DNA of 64,000 nt from Aporrectodea caliginosa (GCA_020284085.1 JACEVL010000777.1:186001-250000); one strand, 5' to 3'. Counted from the stretch's first letter, positions 62,001 to 63,080 are shown. The notes: generated by a model not told the origin, from the letters alone. Made by a program: numbers and translations.

Positions 62001-63080
62001 AGTAACTGTTGTCATCCAGTAACTGTTACAAAGGCATTTTTACAAGTCCCTAGAGCAGAGGAAAAGTCCTACATAGTTGTCCACATCCAGGCATCACGAT
62101 CTTGGCACCTGGAGTGCTTGTTGCTATGCACAATTATTAGCTTGACAGTTAGATTCAGTGATGATCTGAGCTCATGAATCTTGTTATAAAACTACAAAGA
62201 TATATCACTTCTGACGATTCTATTGTATTGAAGAGTAAGCCGACTTATTTTGTCAAAATTTTGACCACCCCTTATCAGAGGCTGGTGAAAACATAGCCCA
62301 ACATCGCCATTGCTATCATTATCATGTTAAAAGCTATATAAATCATTAGTTTGAATGCTGTTTATTGTACTGGTACGGGTGATGCTGGTACTCATAAATG
62401 CATGATCCTTCAAAATAACTTTTCATCTAATTCTCTATTACTGAAAATCATATGCCAAATTTCGTCTTCGTTTGCCATCGTGGTCATAAATCACTACCCG
62501 TCAAACAAAACAGATCATTGACTTTCAGGTCTAATATCTCCACAATGGATCCATATGTGTATAAGTAACCAATAGAAAAAATTGTAGCTTGTTTTTTTAA
62601 TCTATTGTTGCATTTTCTTTATTTTTAAATGACTTTGCTTGGTGCTTTTTTCTTAGCAAAGGTGTTTTAGCAGACATGTCCAGGACCGGGAAACATGCGT
62701 TAAATGTCAGTCTGGGTTTTATTATCAGTTATTGGTAGAATCAACATCTGTCTTCATCTTGATAGTTATTAAGGTGGGATCTTTCTGTTTTTTGGTTGTT
62801 CTTGACTAATGTTATGGTTGATTGTTTTCAATGTTAGGATGAAGGTGCAGCAGAGGACGGCAAAGCATCAGGTGTAGTTGGTTCAGCGATCGCAGTTGGT
62901 GGCCTTGGCAGAAAGGACGCTGCGAAGGGCATAGTAACAGATGACGAAGACGATGAGGACATCGAAGTAGAGATTCCGCCTCCTATGGAAGAAATACACA
63001 CCCATTCATTACAACAACAACAGCAACAGCAACAGCAACCACAGAACCACCAGTCAGAGGAGGATATGTACTCACACCTG
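5489..63080 (+). CDS. Trio: Trio/Kalirin-type RhoGEF, partial gene, 39 visible exons
   Basis: Rho guanine-nucleotide exchange factor of the Trio/Kalirin family. In known members the first DH-PH module activates Rac/RhoG at the membrane and cytoskeleton, downstream of guidance and adhesion receptors. The 39 exons join into 1,823 codons without a stop. By visible residue number: SEC14/CRAL-TRIO about 1-150; spectrin repeats about 150-1185; DH1 about 1217-1395 with conserved helices [15 protein letters not shown] and [19 protein letters not shown]1 about 1402-1520 ending in a Trp-containing helix; Ser/Thr-rich linker about 1530-1697; [11 protein letters not shown] at about 1699; acidic/polyQ segment to 1823. 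Missing here: the N-terminus before GRDKRGG, and the DH2-PH2 half known from family members. The usual SH3 after PH1 was not found. All introns are GT-AG. Invertebrates generally have one gene for both vertebrate paralogues, so I do not separate Trio from Kalirin. Coordinates span introns; exons are listed separately. Confidence 0.95.
6500..6688 (+). repeat. LINE 3' end, plus strand
   Basis: Reads as [20 protein letters not shown] followed by [12 protein letters not shown], the typical C-terminus of CR1/L2-like LINE polyproteins. It then runs through a GGCACTATATAAAT tail motif. 5'-truncated. It abuts the oppositely oriented copy at 6690. Confidence 0.55.
6690..7135 (-). repeat. LINE 3' end, minus strand
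   Basis: Begins with an (ATTC)-like tail and ATATAGCACCCCTTCAAGG, the complement of the family 3' motif CCTTGAAGGGGTGCTATAT seen in other copies here. On the minus strand, fragments resemble the GP.YLRELC / FARTS..../GPTLWN C-terminal domain with many stops. Related to copies at 16769, 17140, 43205 and 47325. Confidence 0.6.
7375..7451. repeat. (ATC)n and (ATGT)n microsatellites
   Basis: A run of TCATCATCATCATCATCATC grades into (ATT)n, and GTATGTATGTATGTAT follows at about 7436-7451. Simple repeats only. Confidence 0.85.
7755..7780. repeat. (CTG)n microsatellite
   Basis: About seven CTG units (CAGCTGCTGCTGCTGCTGCT then GCTGG). It lies in intron 1, so it is not translated. Confidence 0.85.
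8405..8530. repeat. AT microsatellites flanking a GC-containing island
   Basis: (TA)n runs at about 8405-8437 and 8497-8535 bracket a 60-bp mixed segment with CGGAGTTTCACGCCGAAGCG. The arms can pair with themselves or each other. Probably a microsatellite-rich repeat end. Confidence 0.7.
8536..8700 (+). other. Coding-like open frame, origin unknown
   Basis: About 55 codons open to a TAG at 8700, reading [20 protein letters not shown] and later [20 protein letters not shown] then [10 protein letters not shown]. The Ser/Glu/Asp-rich composition is typical of a protein C-terminus and unlike its AT-rich surroundings. No acceptor with matching Trio phase is needed here, so it is either a relic of a transposon ORF, a nested gene or chance. 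Confidence 0.25.
9074..9830. mobile_element. Pogo/Tigger-like (Tc1/mariner) element with TA target duplication
   Basis: The left end CAGTGAAACAGCGTTAACAT and the right end in complement TAGTGAAACACCGTTAATAC form inverted repeats of about 24 bp. TA dinucleotides flank it at 9072-9073 and 9831-9832. CAGTGAAAC...GTTAA termini are typical of pogo-like elements. No transposase ORF survives; the 757-bp body includes the tandem block at 9298-9560. Confidence 0.65.
9298..9560. repeat. Two-copy tandem repeat with (GTCT)n insert
   Basis: TTGATGCACCACCTCA...GATGTGTCTGCTCC...CCATTATT.GCAACTT occurs at about 9298-9422 and again at 9468-9541, about 170 bp apart. The first copy is expanded by a (GTCT/GTTT)n run at 9334-9384. 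Confidence 0.75.
10174..10199. repeat. (TA)n microsatellite
   Basis: About 13 uninterrupted TA dinucleotides in intron 1. Confidence 0.9.
11195..11265 (-). repeat. LINE 3' tail, (TTAC)n family, minus strand
   Basis: AAGTAAGTAAGTAAGTATAT then GCTTTATTG...CACTTTGGTGTACATACATC. Its complement matches GTCTGTACACCAAAGTG...AATAAAG...(TTAC)n at 17690-17756 and the related 59512-59565. Confidence 0.65.
11783..11873 (+). CDS. Trio: Trio exon 2: SEC14 domain
   Basis: Acceptor gcttttttttag. The first base completes a Ser codon split with exon 1 (AG|T), so no exon is missing between them despite the 6.2-kb intron 1. It encodes [20 protein letters not shown] and ends at VLQ before gtattg. The VI(I/V)DMRGS core strand is diagnostic of Trio SEC14. 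Confidence 0.95.
11874..13435 (+). other. Trio: Trio intron 2, no gene recognised
   Basis: 1.56 kb. The GC-richer block at about 12480-13150 differs in composition from its surroundings and may be a decayed repeat, but I recognise no protein or family in either strand. ORFs of 75-85 codons at 12766-13064 overlap on opposite strands without conserved motifs. Confidence 0.5.
13436..13537 (+). CDS. Trio: Trio exon 3: SEC14 domain
   Basis: 34 codons in phase 0, encoding [19 protein letters not shown] and then GSSKYKFE. The IIKP..FW.KQ motif is shared with human Trio. Acceptor ctttctttag; donor GAG|gttggt, which is weak for a 5' splice site, but the phase and protein continuity into exon 4 support it. 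Confidence 0.93.
13538..14743 (+). other. Trio: Trio intron 3, nothing recognised
   Basis: 1.2 kb, AT-rich. (ATC)n-like short run near 13585. Opposed chance ORFs near 13835-14367 only. Confidence 0.5.
14744..14857 (+). CDS. Trio: Trio exon 4: end of SEC14 domain
   Basis: 38 codons in phase 0, from [13 protein letters not shown] to DEWIEMRL. It contains [12 protein letters not shown], the conserved SEC14 lid/C-terminal motif (PSQLTPEFDG in vertebrate Trio). Acceptor gtgtttcag, donor TTG|gtaaag. Confidence 0.95.
14858..16348 (+). other. Trio: Trio intron 4
   Basis: 1.5 kb. Holds a possible repeat at 15226-15429 (open frame ending [20 protein letters not shown], sharing about 45 bp with 880-925) and a LINE 3' tail at 16200-16290 just before exon 5. 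Otherwise nothing recognised. Confidence 0.5.
16200..16290 (+). repeat. LINE 3' tail, plus strand, with (ATA)n
   Basis: GGTCTGGGAGCACTCCTGAG ... CTTGAAGGGGTGCTATAATA, then an (AAT)n tail. Same family as 43195-43250 (GGGAGCGCTCCTGAGTAGAC ... CTTGAAGGGGCGCTATATAA). Confidence 0.7.
16349..16577 (+). CDS. Trio: Trio exon 5: SEC14-to-spectrin linker and first spectrin helices
   Basis: 76 codons plus one base. It encodes [39 protein letters not shown] and [10 protein letters not shown], helical and charged as expected for the first spectrin repeat. Acceptor atttgacag, donor GCAG|gtaagg. The length is not a multiple of three, so skipping it would shift the frame. Oppositely oriented LINE tails flank it (see findings). 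Confidence 0.95.
16769..16860 (-). repeat. LINE 3' tail, minus strand
   Basis: (TGTAA)n-like tail then TTTATATAGTGTCCCTTCAA and ACTCAGAGGTGCCCTCTGCG, the complement of the family 3' motif. Lies about 0.2 kb after exon 5. Confidence 0.7.
17140..17235 (+). repeat. LINE 3' tail, plus strand, with (GAAT)n
   Basis: [12 protein letters not shown] end, then TTAAAGGGGCGCTATATAAA TGCT and four GAAT units. Ends about 150 bp before exon 6. Confidence 0.7.
17388..17569 (+). CDS. Trio: Trio exon 6: spectrin repeat
   Basis: Two bases complete the Gly codon split with exon 5, then 60 codons. It starts [18 protein letters not shown] and ends with the family motif [16 protein letters not shown] (human [16 protein letters not shown]). 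Donor AAG|gttact. Confidence 0.95.
17655..17756 (+). repeat. LINE 3' tail, (TTAC)n family
   Basis: GATGTCTGTACACCAAAGTG, then TAATAAAGAACATATTTACT and (TTAC)n. The same tail, in complement, is at 11195 and ends the LINE at 27498. Confidence 0.65.
18200..18322 (+). CDS. Trio: Trio exon 7: spectrin repeat, 41-codon type
   Basis: Phase 0, exactly 41 codons, from [18 protein letters not shown] to FARNSM. Same length and role as exons 12 and 23: the first half of a spectrin repeat carrying the conserved W. Acceptor gtttttag, donor ATG|gttagt. Confidence 0.94.
18323..19561 (+). other. Trio: Trio intron 7, possible retroelement remnant
   Basis: 1.24 kb. On the minus strand 18481-18690 reads [17 protein letters not shown] and later [17 protein letters not shown]. 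The LxxLGKGxxFxxxP pattern resembles a block near the start of some reverse-transcriptase ORFs (Penelope-like or related), but the match is short and from memory. The remainder is unassigned AT-rich sequence. Confidence 0.3.
19562..19753 (+). CDS. Trio: Trio exon 8: spectrin repeat, 64-codon type
   Basis: Phase 0, exactly 64 codons. Begins [16 protein letters not shown], contains SGHYATVSI and ends LFHKKAGE. It aligns with human NVYVNINRIMSVANRLVESG. Acceptor cttgtgcag, donor GAA|gtaggt. Confidence 0.95.
19754..20676 (+). other. Trio: Trio intron 8, nothing recognised
   Basis: 0.9 kb of AT-rich sequence without repeats or ORFs that I can support. Confidence 0.6.
20677..20808 (+). CDS. Trio: Trio exon 9: spectrin repeat
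   Basis: 44 codons in phase 0, from [18 protein letters not shown] to SVSQVYTE. It matches the human segment ending in AYSEVSQDGKS, where exon 10 continues. Acceptor atttttttag, donor GAG|gtacca. Confidence 0.93.
20809..21166 (+). other. Trio: Trio intron 9, nothing recognised
   Basis: 358 bp, AT-rich, no feature seen. Confidence 0.6.
21167..21295 (+). CDS. Trio: Trio exon 10: spectrin repeat
   Basis: 43 codons in phase 0: [19 protein letters not shown], then [12 protein letters not shown] and SHVLDVVHE. It aligns with human DGKSLLDKLQRPLTPGSSDSL. Acceptor cttgttattag, donor GAG|gtattt. Confidence 0.94.
21683..21900 (-). repeat. LINE 3' end, (AATAC)n family, minus strand
   Basis: Starts with (TTGTA)n-like tail, then CATTTATAAAGTGCCTCTAG and GAGGTGCTCCCAGTGCACAA. 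Close relative of 26715-27020 (same order of segments). Its complement encodes the SLGL.HWE-type C-terminus. Confidence 0.75.
22000..22340 (+). repeat. Degraded LINE C-terminal fragment
   Basis: In one frame 22022-22070 reads [16 protein letters not shown], the conserved (L)HWLPV..RIKFK.L motif of CR1/L2-like LINEs. Downstream sequence drifts through several frames. 5'-truncated and frameshifted. Confidence 0.5.
22436..22537 (+). CDS. Trio: Trio exon 11: spectrin repeat
   Basis: 34 codons in phase 0. It contains [19 protein letters not shown] and QQDVKQ, near-identical in pattern to the human segment with RKVRLHQRLQLCVFQQDVQQ. Acceptor tttctttaccag, donor CAG|gtataa. Confidence 0.95.
22538..23309 (+). 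other. Trio: Trio intron 11, unassigned
   Basis: 772 bp. The segment 23040-23190 has a minus-strand frame with [16 protein letters not shown] that could be LINE-derived, too weak to call. Rest AT-rich. Confidence 0.45.
23310..23432 (+). CDS. Trio: Trio exon 12: spectrin repeat, 41-codon type
   Basis: Phase 0, 41 codons, from [20 protein letters not shown] to EHFESVAQ. Same frame and length as exons 7 and 23. Acceptor taatttcag, donor CAG|gtgaga. It is followed by the 8.4-kb intron 12. Confidence 0.95.
23905..24938 (+). mobile_element. 5'-truncated non-LTR retrotransposon (CR1/L2-like) with intact reading frame
   Basis: From 23910 to the TGA at 24876-24878 a single frame encodes about 322 residues. 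It begins [17 protein letters not shown], followed by the reverse transcriptase catalytic box LYADDVQ, then [39 protein letters not shown] and a C-terminus ending [10 protein letters not shown] short 3' UTR (GAGAGGCGCTATACAAATTG) and an (AATAC)n tail end it at about 24938. An in-frame stop just upstream marks the truncation point. The undamaged frame suggests recent insertion. No endonuclease domain is present, so it cannot be autonomous. Confidence 0.85.
25800..26095. repeat. (TGTA)n/(TA)n/(TG)n compound microsatellite
   Basis: TATGTATGTATGTATGTATG at about 25970-25992, (TA)n at 26008-26021, then about 20 TG units to 26062. Overlapping ORFs of 94-130 codons on both strands are artefacts of this repeat. 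Confidence 0.9.
26298..26380 (+). repeat. LINE 3' tail, (AATAC)n family
   Basis: CGCACTGGGAGCGCCTCTGA then TTGGCGTGCACTGTGAGAGG and an (AATAC)n tail: near-identical to the last 85 bp of the copy at 23905-24938. Confidence 0.85.
26715..27020 (-). repeat. LINE 3' end, (AATAC)n-related family, minus strand
   Basis: Minus strand 26956 to 26771 encodes [20 protein letters not shown], then [12 protein letters not shown] and [12 protein letters not shown], parallel to [20 protein letters not shown] in the copy at 23905. The tail here is (CGATA)n on that strand. Confidence 0.85.
27498..28770 (-). mobile_element. Decayed LINE with reverse transcriptase remnants, (TTAC)n-tail family
   Basis: Read on the minus strand from 28770: [20 protein letters not shown] then [13 protein letters not shown] (RT motif), [20 protein letters not shown] (catalytic YADD) and, after a 63-bp insertion, [16 protein letters not shown] and LNILGVE. 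Stops and frameshifts follow, then a 3' end GTTTGTTTGTGCTTAATAAA with TTAC-type tail at 27498-27510. 5'-truncated and inactive. Sequence 28055-28270 between the RT and the 3' part may be a further insertion. Confidence 0.75.
28409..28471. mobile_element. 63-bp piggyBac-like micro-MITE at TTAA
   Basis: Terminal inverted repeats CCCTTTAACGACGAGC and (complement of right end) CCCTTTAACAACGAGC match 15 of 16. TTAA lies on both sides (28405-28408 and 28472-28475), the piggyBac target duplication. It interrupts the LINE reverse transcriptase frame between HIRTWTL and NLHLN on the minus strand, so it inserted later. Confidence 0.8.
29885..30405 (+). repeat. LINE C-terminal region with (ATTAC)n tail
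   Basis: Fragments [35 protein letters not shown] and KTYLF-like end in shifting frames. The 3' UTR runs ACTGATCTTTTGGATATTGA ... GATGCCTTGTGCATTAGACA ... and ends in (ATTAC)n. The same 3' UTR recurs at 35795 and 44850. Confidence 0.8.
30599..31312. repeat. Direct segmental duplication (about 440 and 270 bp units)
   Basis: TATGATAAGGTGTCTGGTCA...GTGGACATTTTTACAC at 30601 recurs at 31044 (TATGATAAGGTATCTGGTCA). Later parts also recur: GTCCAGTGAGAACGATTTCT (30902) against GGAATCAGTGAGAACATTTC (31210), and CTGATGCTTTATGATAA at about 31036 and 31297. The second unit is shortened by small deletions. Confidence 0.75.
31875..32066 (+). CDS. Trio: Trio exon 13: spectrin repeat, 64-codon type
   Basis: Phase 0, 64 codons, from [20 protein letters not shown] to [18 protein letters not shown] is identical in human Trio. 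Acceptor gcattgtag, donor GAG|gtatga. Phase 0 on both sides of intron 12 makes a missing exon unlikely. Confidence 0.95.
32067..32875 (+). other. Trio: Trio intron 13
   Basis: 809 bp. Contains a two-copy tandem of about 60 bp at 32253-32367 (AGCAAAAAGAGTTTTTCAAA against AGCAAAAAAGATTTTTTCAA). Otherwise nothing recognised. Confidence 0.55.
32876..33045 (+). CDS. Trio: Trio exon 14: spectrin repeat
   Basis: 56 codons plus two bases, from [17 protein letters not shown] through [18 protein letters not shown] to [10 protein letters not shown]. Matches human WLEELQKELLDDV and IKEGEDLIQQLR. Acceptor ctgcattcag, donor CTCAG|gtagga. Confidence 0.95.
33683..33952. repeat. Irregular CTTAGCAACCAGCCTC minisatellite with inverted end
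   Basis: About ten imperfect copies of a 20-25 bp unit CTTAGCAACCAGCCTCCTT run from 33683 to about 33900. The last 45 bp (GGTTGCTAGAGAGGTTGGTT GCTAAGGAG) are the reverse complement of the unit, so the array can fold into a hairpin. It lies in intron 14. Confidence 0.85.
34186..34253 (+). CDS. Trio: Trio exon 15: short spectrin linker exon
   Basis: One base completes AGG (Arg), then 22 codons, [17 protein letters not shown] and ATSIE, and one base of a Gly codon. It corresponds to the human inter-helix segment RDSAISSNKTPHNSSINHIE. The sequence is poorly conserved; phase matching on both sides and its position support it. Confidence 0.86.
34254..34635 (+). other. Trio: Trio intron 15, nothing recognised
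   Basis: 382 bp, AT-rich, with a short (ATT)n/(GTT)n stretch near 34458-34500. Confidence 0.6.
34636..34751 (+). CDS. Trio: Trio exon 16: spectrin repeat
   Basis: Two bases complete Gly, then 38 codons: [20 protein letters not shown], then [16 protein letters not shown]. Matches human LFQERKIKLELFLQLRIFERDA. Acceptor gattgtag, donor CAG|gtataa. Confidence 0.94.
34933..35060 (+). repeat. tRNA-like SINE head
   Basis: GTGGGGCGCGGTGGTGTG resembles an A box, and TCGGGTTCAAATACC at about 34972-34986 is a good B box. Followed by GTGTTTTGC...CTGTCTATGGGATCAAT, which recurs at about 35075-35105. Confidence 0.55.
35120..35397 (+). repeat. tRNA-derived SINE ending next to exon 17
   Basis: TATAGTGTAGTGGTTAGCAT is a textbook A-box region, with GATATCAAATCCCCACC as B-box region at about 35167-35183. 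A body with CCAACTCAGGTATAATGAGT (the same module as the SINE at 4968) continues to about 35397. Exon 17 starts at 35424. Confidence 0.65.
35424..35585 (+). CDS. Trio: Trio exon 17: spectrin repeat
   Basis: 54 codons in phase 0: [18 protein letters not shown], then [20 protein letters not shown] and ELAQ. Matches human DLESWNDELSQQMND and NNLTFDVIHQGQDLLQ. The acceptor tract is GT-rich (ttgttgtgtag), and a SINE body ends only about 25-30 bp upstream. Confidence 0.94.
35795..35870 (+). repeat. LINE 3' tail, (ATTAC) family
   Basis: TTTTGGAGTGCCATCACCTG then ATGCCTAGTGCATTAG, matching 30332-30362 and 44898-44932. Confidence 0.6.
36035..36337 (+). CDS. Trio: Trio exon 18: longest spectrin exon (101 codons)
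   Basis: Phase 0, from [20 protein letters not shown] through [17 protein letters not shown] to [30 protein letters not shown] closely matches human [25 protein letters not shown]. It covers what elsewhere in the rod is split into two exons (see finding on exon lengths). Acceptor ttttgcag, donor GAG|gtttga. Confidence 0.97.
36338..37535 (+). other. Trio: Trio intron 18
   Basis: 1.2 kb. A 14-bp tandem (ATTGATTTATGTAT, about three copies) is at 36791-36833. Nothing else recognised. Confidence 0.55.
37536..37727 (+). CDS. Trio: Trio exon 19: spectrin repeat, 64-codon type
   Basis: Phase 0, 64 codons: [20 protein letters not shown], then [11 protein letters not shown] and [17 protein letters not shown], ending KIAEQ. 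Strong match to human KTHQSALQVQQKAEAMLQAN. Acceptor gcgtgtttag, donor CAG|gtttgt. Confidence 0.96.
37728..38324 (+). other. Trio: Trio intron 19, nothing recognised
   Basis: 597 bp of AT-rich sequence with no supported feature. Confidence 0.6.
38325..38474 (+). CDS. Trio: Trio exon 20: spectrin repeat
   Basis: 50 codons in phase 0, from [18 protein letters not shown] to LEQKEAFLK. Matches human VCSVLESLEQEYKREEDW and LEQKEAFLK. Acceptor gctgttttag, donor AAG|gtaagc. Confidence 0.96.
38672..38780 (+). CDS. Trio: Trio exon 21: spectrin repeat
   Basis: 36 codons plus one base: [19 protein letters not shown], ending NPDTHVK. ACTLARR is identical to human. Acceptor gatttttttttag, donor AAAG|gtaagc. 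Confidence 0.95.
38781..39388 (+). other. Trio: Trio intron 21, nothing recognised
   Basis: 608 bp. A short duplicate (AACTGATGCCCTAAA.TACCC) occurs at about 39266 and 39322. No other feature. Confidence 0.6.
39389..39504 (+). CDS. Trio: Trio exon 22: spectrin repeat
   Basis: Two bases complete Ala, then 38 codons: [20 protein letters not shown], then [17 protein letters not shown]. Matches human [18 protein letters not shown]. Acceptor ttgtttcag, donor CAG|gtgagt. Confidence 0.96.
39790..39912 (+). CDS. Trio: Trio exon 23: spectrin repeat, 41-codon type
   Basis: Phase 0, 41 codons, from [20 protein letters not shown] to [10 protein letters not shown]. Matches human ALEWIHDNGEFYLSTHTS. Acceptor actttgtag, donor AAA|gtaaga. 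Confidence 0.96.
39913..40365 (+). other. Trio: Trio intron 23, nothing recognised
   Basis: 453 bp, AT-rich, no supported feature. Confidence 0.6.
40366..40557 (+). CDS. Trio: Trio exon 24: last spectrin repeat, 64-codon type
   Basis: Phase 0, 64 codons: [20 protein letters not shown], then [20 protein letters not shown] and [17 protein letters not shown]. Strong match to human QTKERVKLLIQLADGFCEKG. I place the donor at GGG|gtctgt because it keeps phase 0 with exon 25 and gives the 64-codon length seen in sister exons. Reading through would hit a stop 13 codons later. Confidence 0.92.
40558..41325 (+). other. Trio: Trio intron 24, nothing recognised
   Basis: 768 bp. A minus-strand 83-codon frame at 40660-40911 has no recognisable motif. 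Confidence 0.6.
41326..41429 (+). CDS. Trio: Trio exon 25: spectrin-to-DH1 linker
   Basis: 34 codons plus two bases: [18 protein letters not shown], then [13 protein letters not shown]. The end matches human [13 protein letters not shown] just before DH1. Acceptor gctttacag, donor AAGGA|gtaaga. Confidence 0.95.
41598..41664 (+). CDS. Trio: Trio exon 26: DH1 helix 1 (CR1)
   Basis: Encodes (E)[20 protein letters not shown]. This is conserved region 1 of the RhoGEF (DH) domain, with the Glu and Thr positions that contact the GTPase switch region in the family. One base completes Glu from exon 25, then 22 codons. Acceptor tttatgtag, donor AAT|gtaagt. Confidence 0.95.
41665..42200 (+). other. Trio: Trio intron 26, nothing recognised
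   Basis: 536 bp, AT-rich, no supported feature. Confidence 0.6.
42201..42316 (+). CDS. Trio: Trio exon 27: DH1
   Basis: 38 codons plus two bases: [17 protein letters not shown] and [15 protein letters not shown]. The IFGNM.EIYEFHN motif is near-identical to human Trio. Acceptor ttgtgtgtag, donor CGA|gtaaat. The following intron 27 carries a LINE insertion. Confidence 0.94.
42690..43250 (+). mobile_element. LINE C-terminal fragment inside intron 27
   Basis: An open frame to a stop at 43213-43215 encodes [20 protein letters not shown], then [52 protein letters not shown] and [17 protein letters not shown]. This is the C-terminal region of a CR1/L2-like polyprotein. The tail CTTGAAGGGGCGCTATATAA follows at about 43222. 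GC-rich and frame-intact compared with the AT-rich intron, so fairly young. It splits no Trio exon. Confidence 0.85.
43300..43369 (+). CDS. Trio: Trio exon 28: DH1
   Basis: One base completes Asp (GA|T), then [20 protein letters not shown] and VTW. Human: [20 protein letters not shown]. The acceptor tacaaatag has a poor pyrimidine tract, but phase and protein match are exact. Donor TGG|gtaaga. Confidence 0.95.
43631..43720 (+). CDS. Trio: Trio exon 29: DH1 (CR2)
   Basis: 30 codons in phase 0: [20 protein letters not shown], then [10 protein letters not shown]. Human: [20 protein letters not shown]. Acceptor gtttctacag, donor GAT|gtaaat. Confidence 0.96.
43817..43857. repeat. (AATC)n microsatellite
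   Basis: TAATCAATCAATCAATAAGT then CAATCAATCAATCAATATTC. It could be the tail of a minus-strand retroelement, since TTCGTTTATTCAGAAAGACA follows. Confidence 0.8.
44535..44669 (+). CDS. Trio: Trio exon 30: DH1 catalytic helix (CR3)
   Basis: 45 codons in phase 0: [20 protein letters not shown], then [20 protein letters not shown] and EIK. This holds conserved region 3, the long helix that packs on Rac in DH-GTPase complexes. Its K, Q and L contact positions look intact, so GEF1 should be catalytically competent (inference). Acceptor ggttatag, donor AAG|gtaagt. Confidence 0.97.
44850..44966 (+). repeat. LINE 3' UTR, (ATTAC) family
   Basis: TTACAGACTGATCTTCTGGA then TATTGACCTGATTACGGCTT ... GATGCCTTGTGCATTAGACA ... 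AGAAGTTACTAATTACAT: about 90% similar by eye to 30288-30392. Confidence 0.8.
45241..45318 (+). CDS. Trio: Trio exon 31: end of DH1
   Basis: 26 codons in phase 0: [20 protein letters not shown], then MLDGYE. Human: [20 protein letters not shown]. It contains the ANDAMH motif at the DH-PH junction. Acceptor tttggtttag, donor GAG|gtaatt. Confidence 0.96.
45319..45810 (+). other. Trio: Trio intron 31, nothing recognised
   Basis: 492 bp, AT-rich, with a short (AAT)n stretch near 45672. Confidence 0.6.
45811..45993 (+). CDS. Trio: Trio exon 32: PH1 strands 1-4
   Basis: 61 codons in phase 0: [20 protein letters not shown], then [20 protein letters not shown] and [18 protein letters not shown]. Human: [20 protein letters not shown] and EVKDSSGRSKYLYKSKL. 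The basic RERHLF strand is typical of PH1. Acceptor ttgtgtccag, donor ATG|gtaggt. Confidence 0.96.
46060..46160 (-). repeat. LINE 3' tail, minus strand
   Basis: (TA)n then CTTCTAAAGCGCCTTTCGAA and CAGCGCGTAAGCCCCTTGAG, the diverged counterpart of AAAGCGCCTCTCGTAGGGTG ... CTAAGCCCCGTGA at 26745. Confidence 0.6.
46380..46870 (-). repeat. Degraded LINE C-terminus, minus strand
   Basis: The minus strand reads [14 protein letters not shown] near 46700-46660, the conserved AF..WC.RR.L.I motif after the RT of RTE/Jockey-type elements. Further along, a diverged frame resembles the FGHV.RM...GRPR.RW terminal motif. Several frameshifts. Confidence 0.55.
46917..47021 (+). CDS. Trio: Trio exon 33: PH1
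   Basis: 35 codons in phase 0: [20 protein letters not shown], then SDYKIILK. Human: LGVTEHVEGDPCKFALW. Acceptor ctgttttcag, donor AAG|gttaga. Confidence 0.96.
47325..47700 (-). repeat. LINE 3' end, minus strand
   Basis: TTTATATAGCACCCCTTCAT and GCTCAGAGGCGTTCCCAACT open the copy, as at 6690. The rest is the complement of the C-terminal ORF with stops. It ends about 80 bp before exon 34. Confidence 0.65.
47785..47948 (+). CDS. Trio: Trio exon 34: PH1 C-terminal helix and following linker
   Basis: 54 codons plus two bases: [20 protein letters not shown], then RQFVLHS, then a Pro-rich stretch [13 protein letters not shown]. The Trp-containing helix closes the PH fold. In vertebrate Trio an SH3 domain is reached soon after; here the chain turns Pro- and then Ser/Thr-rich. 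Acceptor gttaactag, donor AGCAG|gtctgt. Confidence 0.93.
48166..48319 (+). CDS. Trio: Trio exon 35: Ser/Thr-rich linker
   Basis: One base completes Arg, then 51 codons: [20 protein letters not shown], then a low-complexity [18 protein letters not shown] end. Poorly conserved; called from open frame, phase match with exons 34 and 36, and good sites (acceptor gtgttatag, donor AAG|gttagt). Its last 22 bases and donor are repeated through intron 35 (see findings). Confidence 0.82.
48298..48722 (+). repeat. Degenerate tandem array seeded from the end of exon 35
   Basis: About eight units with core CTTCAGCATGAGTCA.GCTGAGGTT at about 48298 (coding, end of exon 35), 48358, 48415, 48456, 48512, 48568, 48628 and 48691; most steps are 56-63 bp. 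Unit 1 encodes FSMSQAK plus the splice donor. Later units are intronic and partly keep a donor-like AGGTT. Confidence 0.75.
48867..49065 (+). CDS. Trio: Trio exon 36: Ser/Thr-rich linker
   Basis: 66 codons plus one base: [20 protein letters not shown], then [14 protein letters not shown] and [10 protein letters not shown]. Disordered-looking, many potential phosphosites. No SH3-like ALYDY or WW-type core is seen. Acceptor gttgtgaag (weak tract), donor GACG|gtaatc, phases consistent. Confidence 0.8.
49220..49500. promoter_or_regulatory. CpG-bearing patch, possible intronic regulatory element
   Basis: This stretch of intron 36 has many CpGs (CGACGACTAATTCG, CGCAGCGTTG, CGGGCGCGCTGC, CGCACGCTATGTCG) in a region otherwise poor in them. 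It holds a palindromic GGGGAATCCCC at 49389-49399 (fits the kappaB consensus GGGRNWYYCC) and an inverted CCAAT box (ATTGGC) near 49420. It could equally be the end of an unrecognised transposon. Confidence 0.3.
50370..50454 (+). CDS. Trio: Trio exon 37: linker
   Basis: Two bases complete Asp, then 27 codons: [20 protein letters not shown], then NKPRSSF and two bases of Arg. It leads directly into the [11 protein letters not shown] exon. Acceptor ttgttctag, donor TTTAG|gtaagt. Confidence 0.85.
50455..51157 (+). other. Trio: Trio intron 37, nothing recognised
   Basis: 703 bp, AT-rich. I looked here for an SH3 exon and found none. Confidence 0.6.
51158..51290 (+). CDS. Trio: Trio exon 38: [11 protein letters not shown] motif exon
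   Basis: One base completes Arg, then 44 codons: [20 protein letters not shown], then [16 protein letters not shown]. The K(W)LTSPVRRLS motif is a hallmark of Trio/Kalirin between the two GEF modules. Acceptor atgtttag, donor CTG|gtgagg. Followed by the 11.5-kb intron 38. Confidence 0.95.
51714..51756. repeat. (CA)n microsatellite
   Basis: CACACACACACACACGCACA then CACAGACGCACGCTCGCACA. Simple repeat in intron 38. Confidence 0.85.
53056..53420 (-). repeat. LINE 3' end, (AATAC)n family, minus strand
   Basis: Starts TGTATTGTATTGTATTTGAT (tail in complement), then CATTTATAAAGCGCTTCTCA and AGAGAAAAGGAAGGTTTTAA. Same order as 21683 and 26715, longer and more diverged. Confidence 0.75.
59260..59565 (+). 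repeat. LINE 3' end with (TTATC)n tail
   Basis: A frame reads [20 protein letters not shown], the LRPR.HNR C-terminal motif of LINE polyproteins. Then ATGTCTGTACACCAAAATGC GGATAGCAATTAAAGAATAT and (CTTAT)n. Same 3' UTR family as 11195 and 17655. Confidence 0.7.
61023..61483. repeat. 32-bp minisatellite with 128-bp higher-order period
   Basis: Fourteen full 32-bp units plus a 13-bp partial one. Unit: GTATGTTACTAATAAACATA ATATAAATAAAT with few variants. The variant ATATGTTACTAATGAACATA recurs at 61023, 61151 and 61279, exactly 128 bp (four units) apart, followed each time by the same order of variants. Confidence 0.95.
61684..61721. repeat. (GGA)n microsatellite
   Basis: About twelve GGA units in intron 38. 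Confidence 0.9.
61844..61889. repeat. Perfect 23-bp tandem duplication
   Basis: TTCGCATGTGATTAATGATT ATG occurs twice in succession without a mismatch. Confidence 0.85.
62838..63080 (+). CDS. Trio: Trio exon 39: acidic, Pro and polyQ segment
   Basis: 81 codons in phase 0: [20 protein letters not shown], an acidic run [19 protein letters not shown], then IHTHSL followed by nine Gln and [18 protein letters not shown]...HSL matches the PPPMAIQQHSLLQ motif of vertebrate Trio. The acidic run and polyQ look like local additions. Acceptor caatgttag, donor CTG|gtatgt; the gene continues beyond the window. Confidence 0.92.
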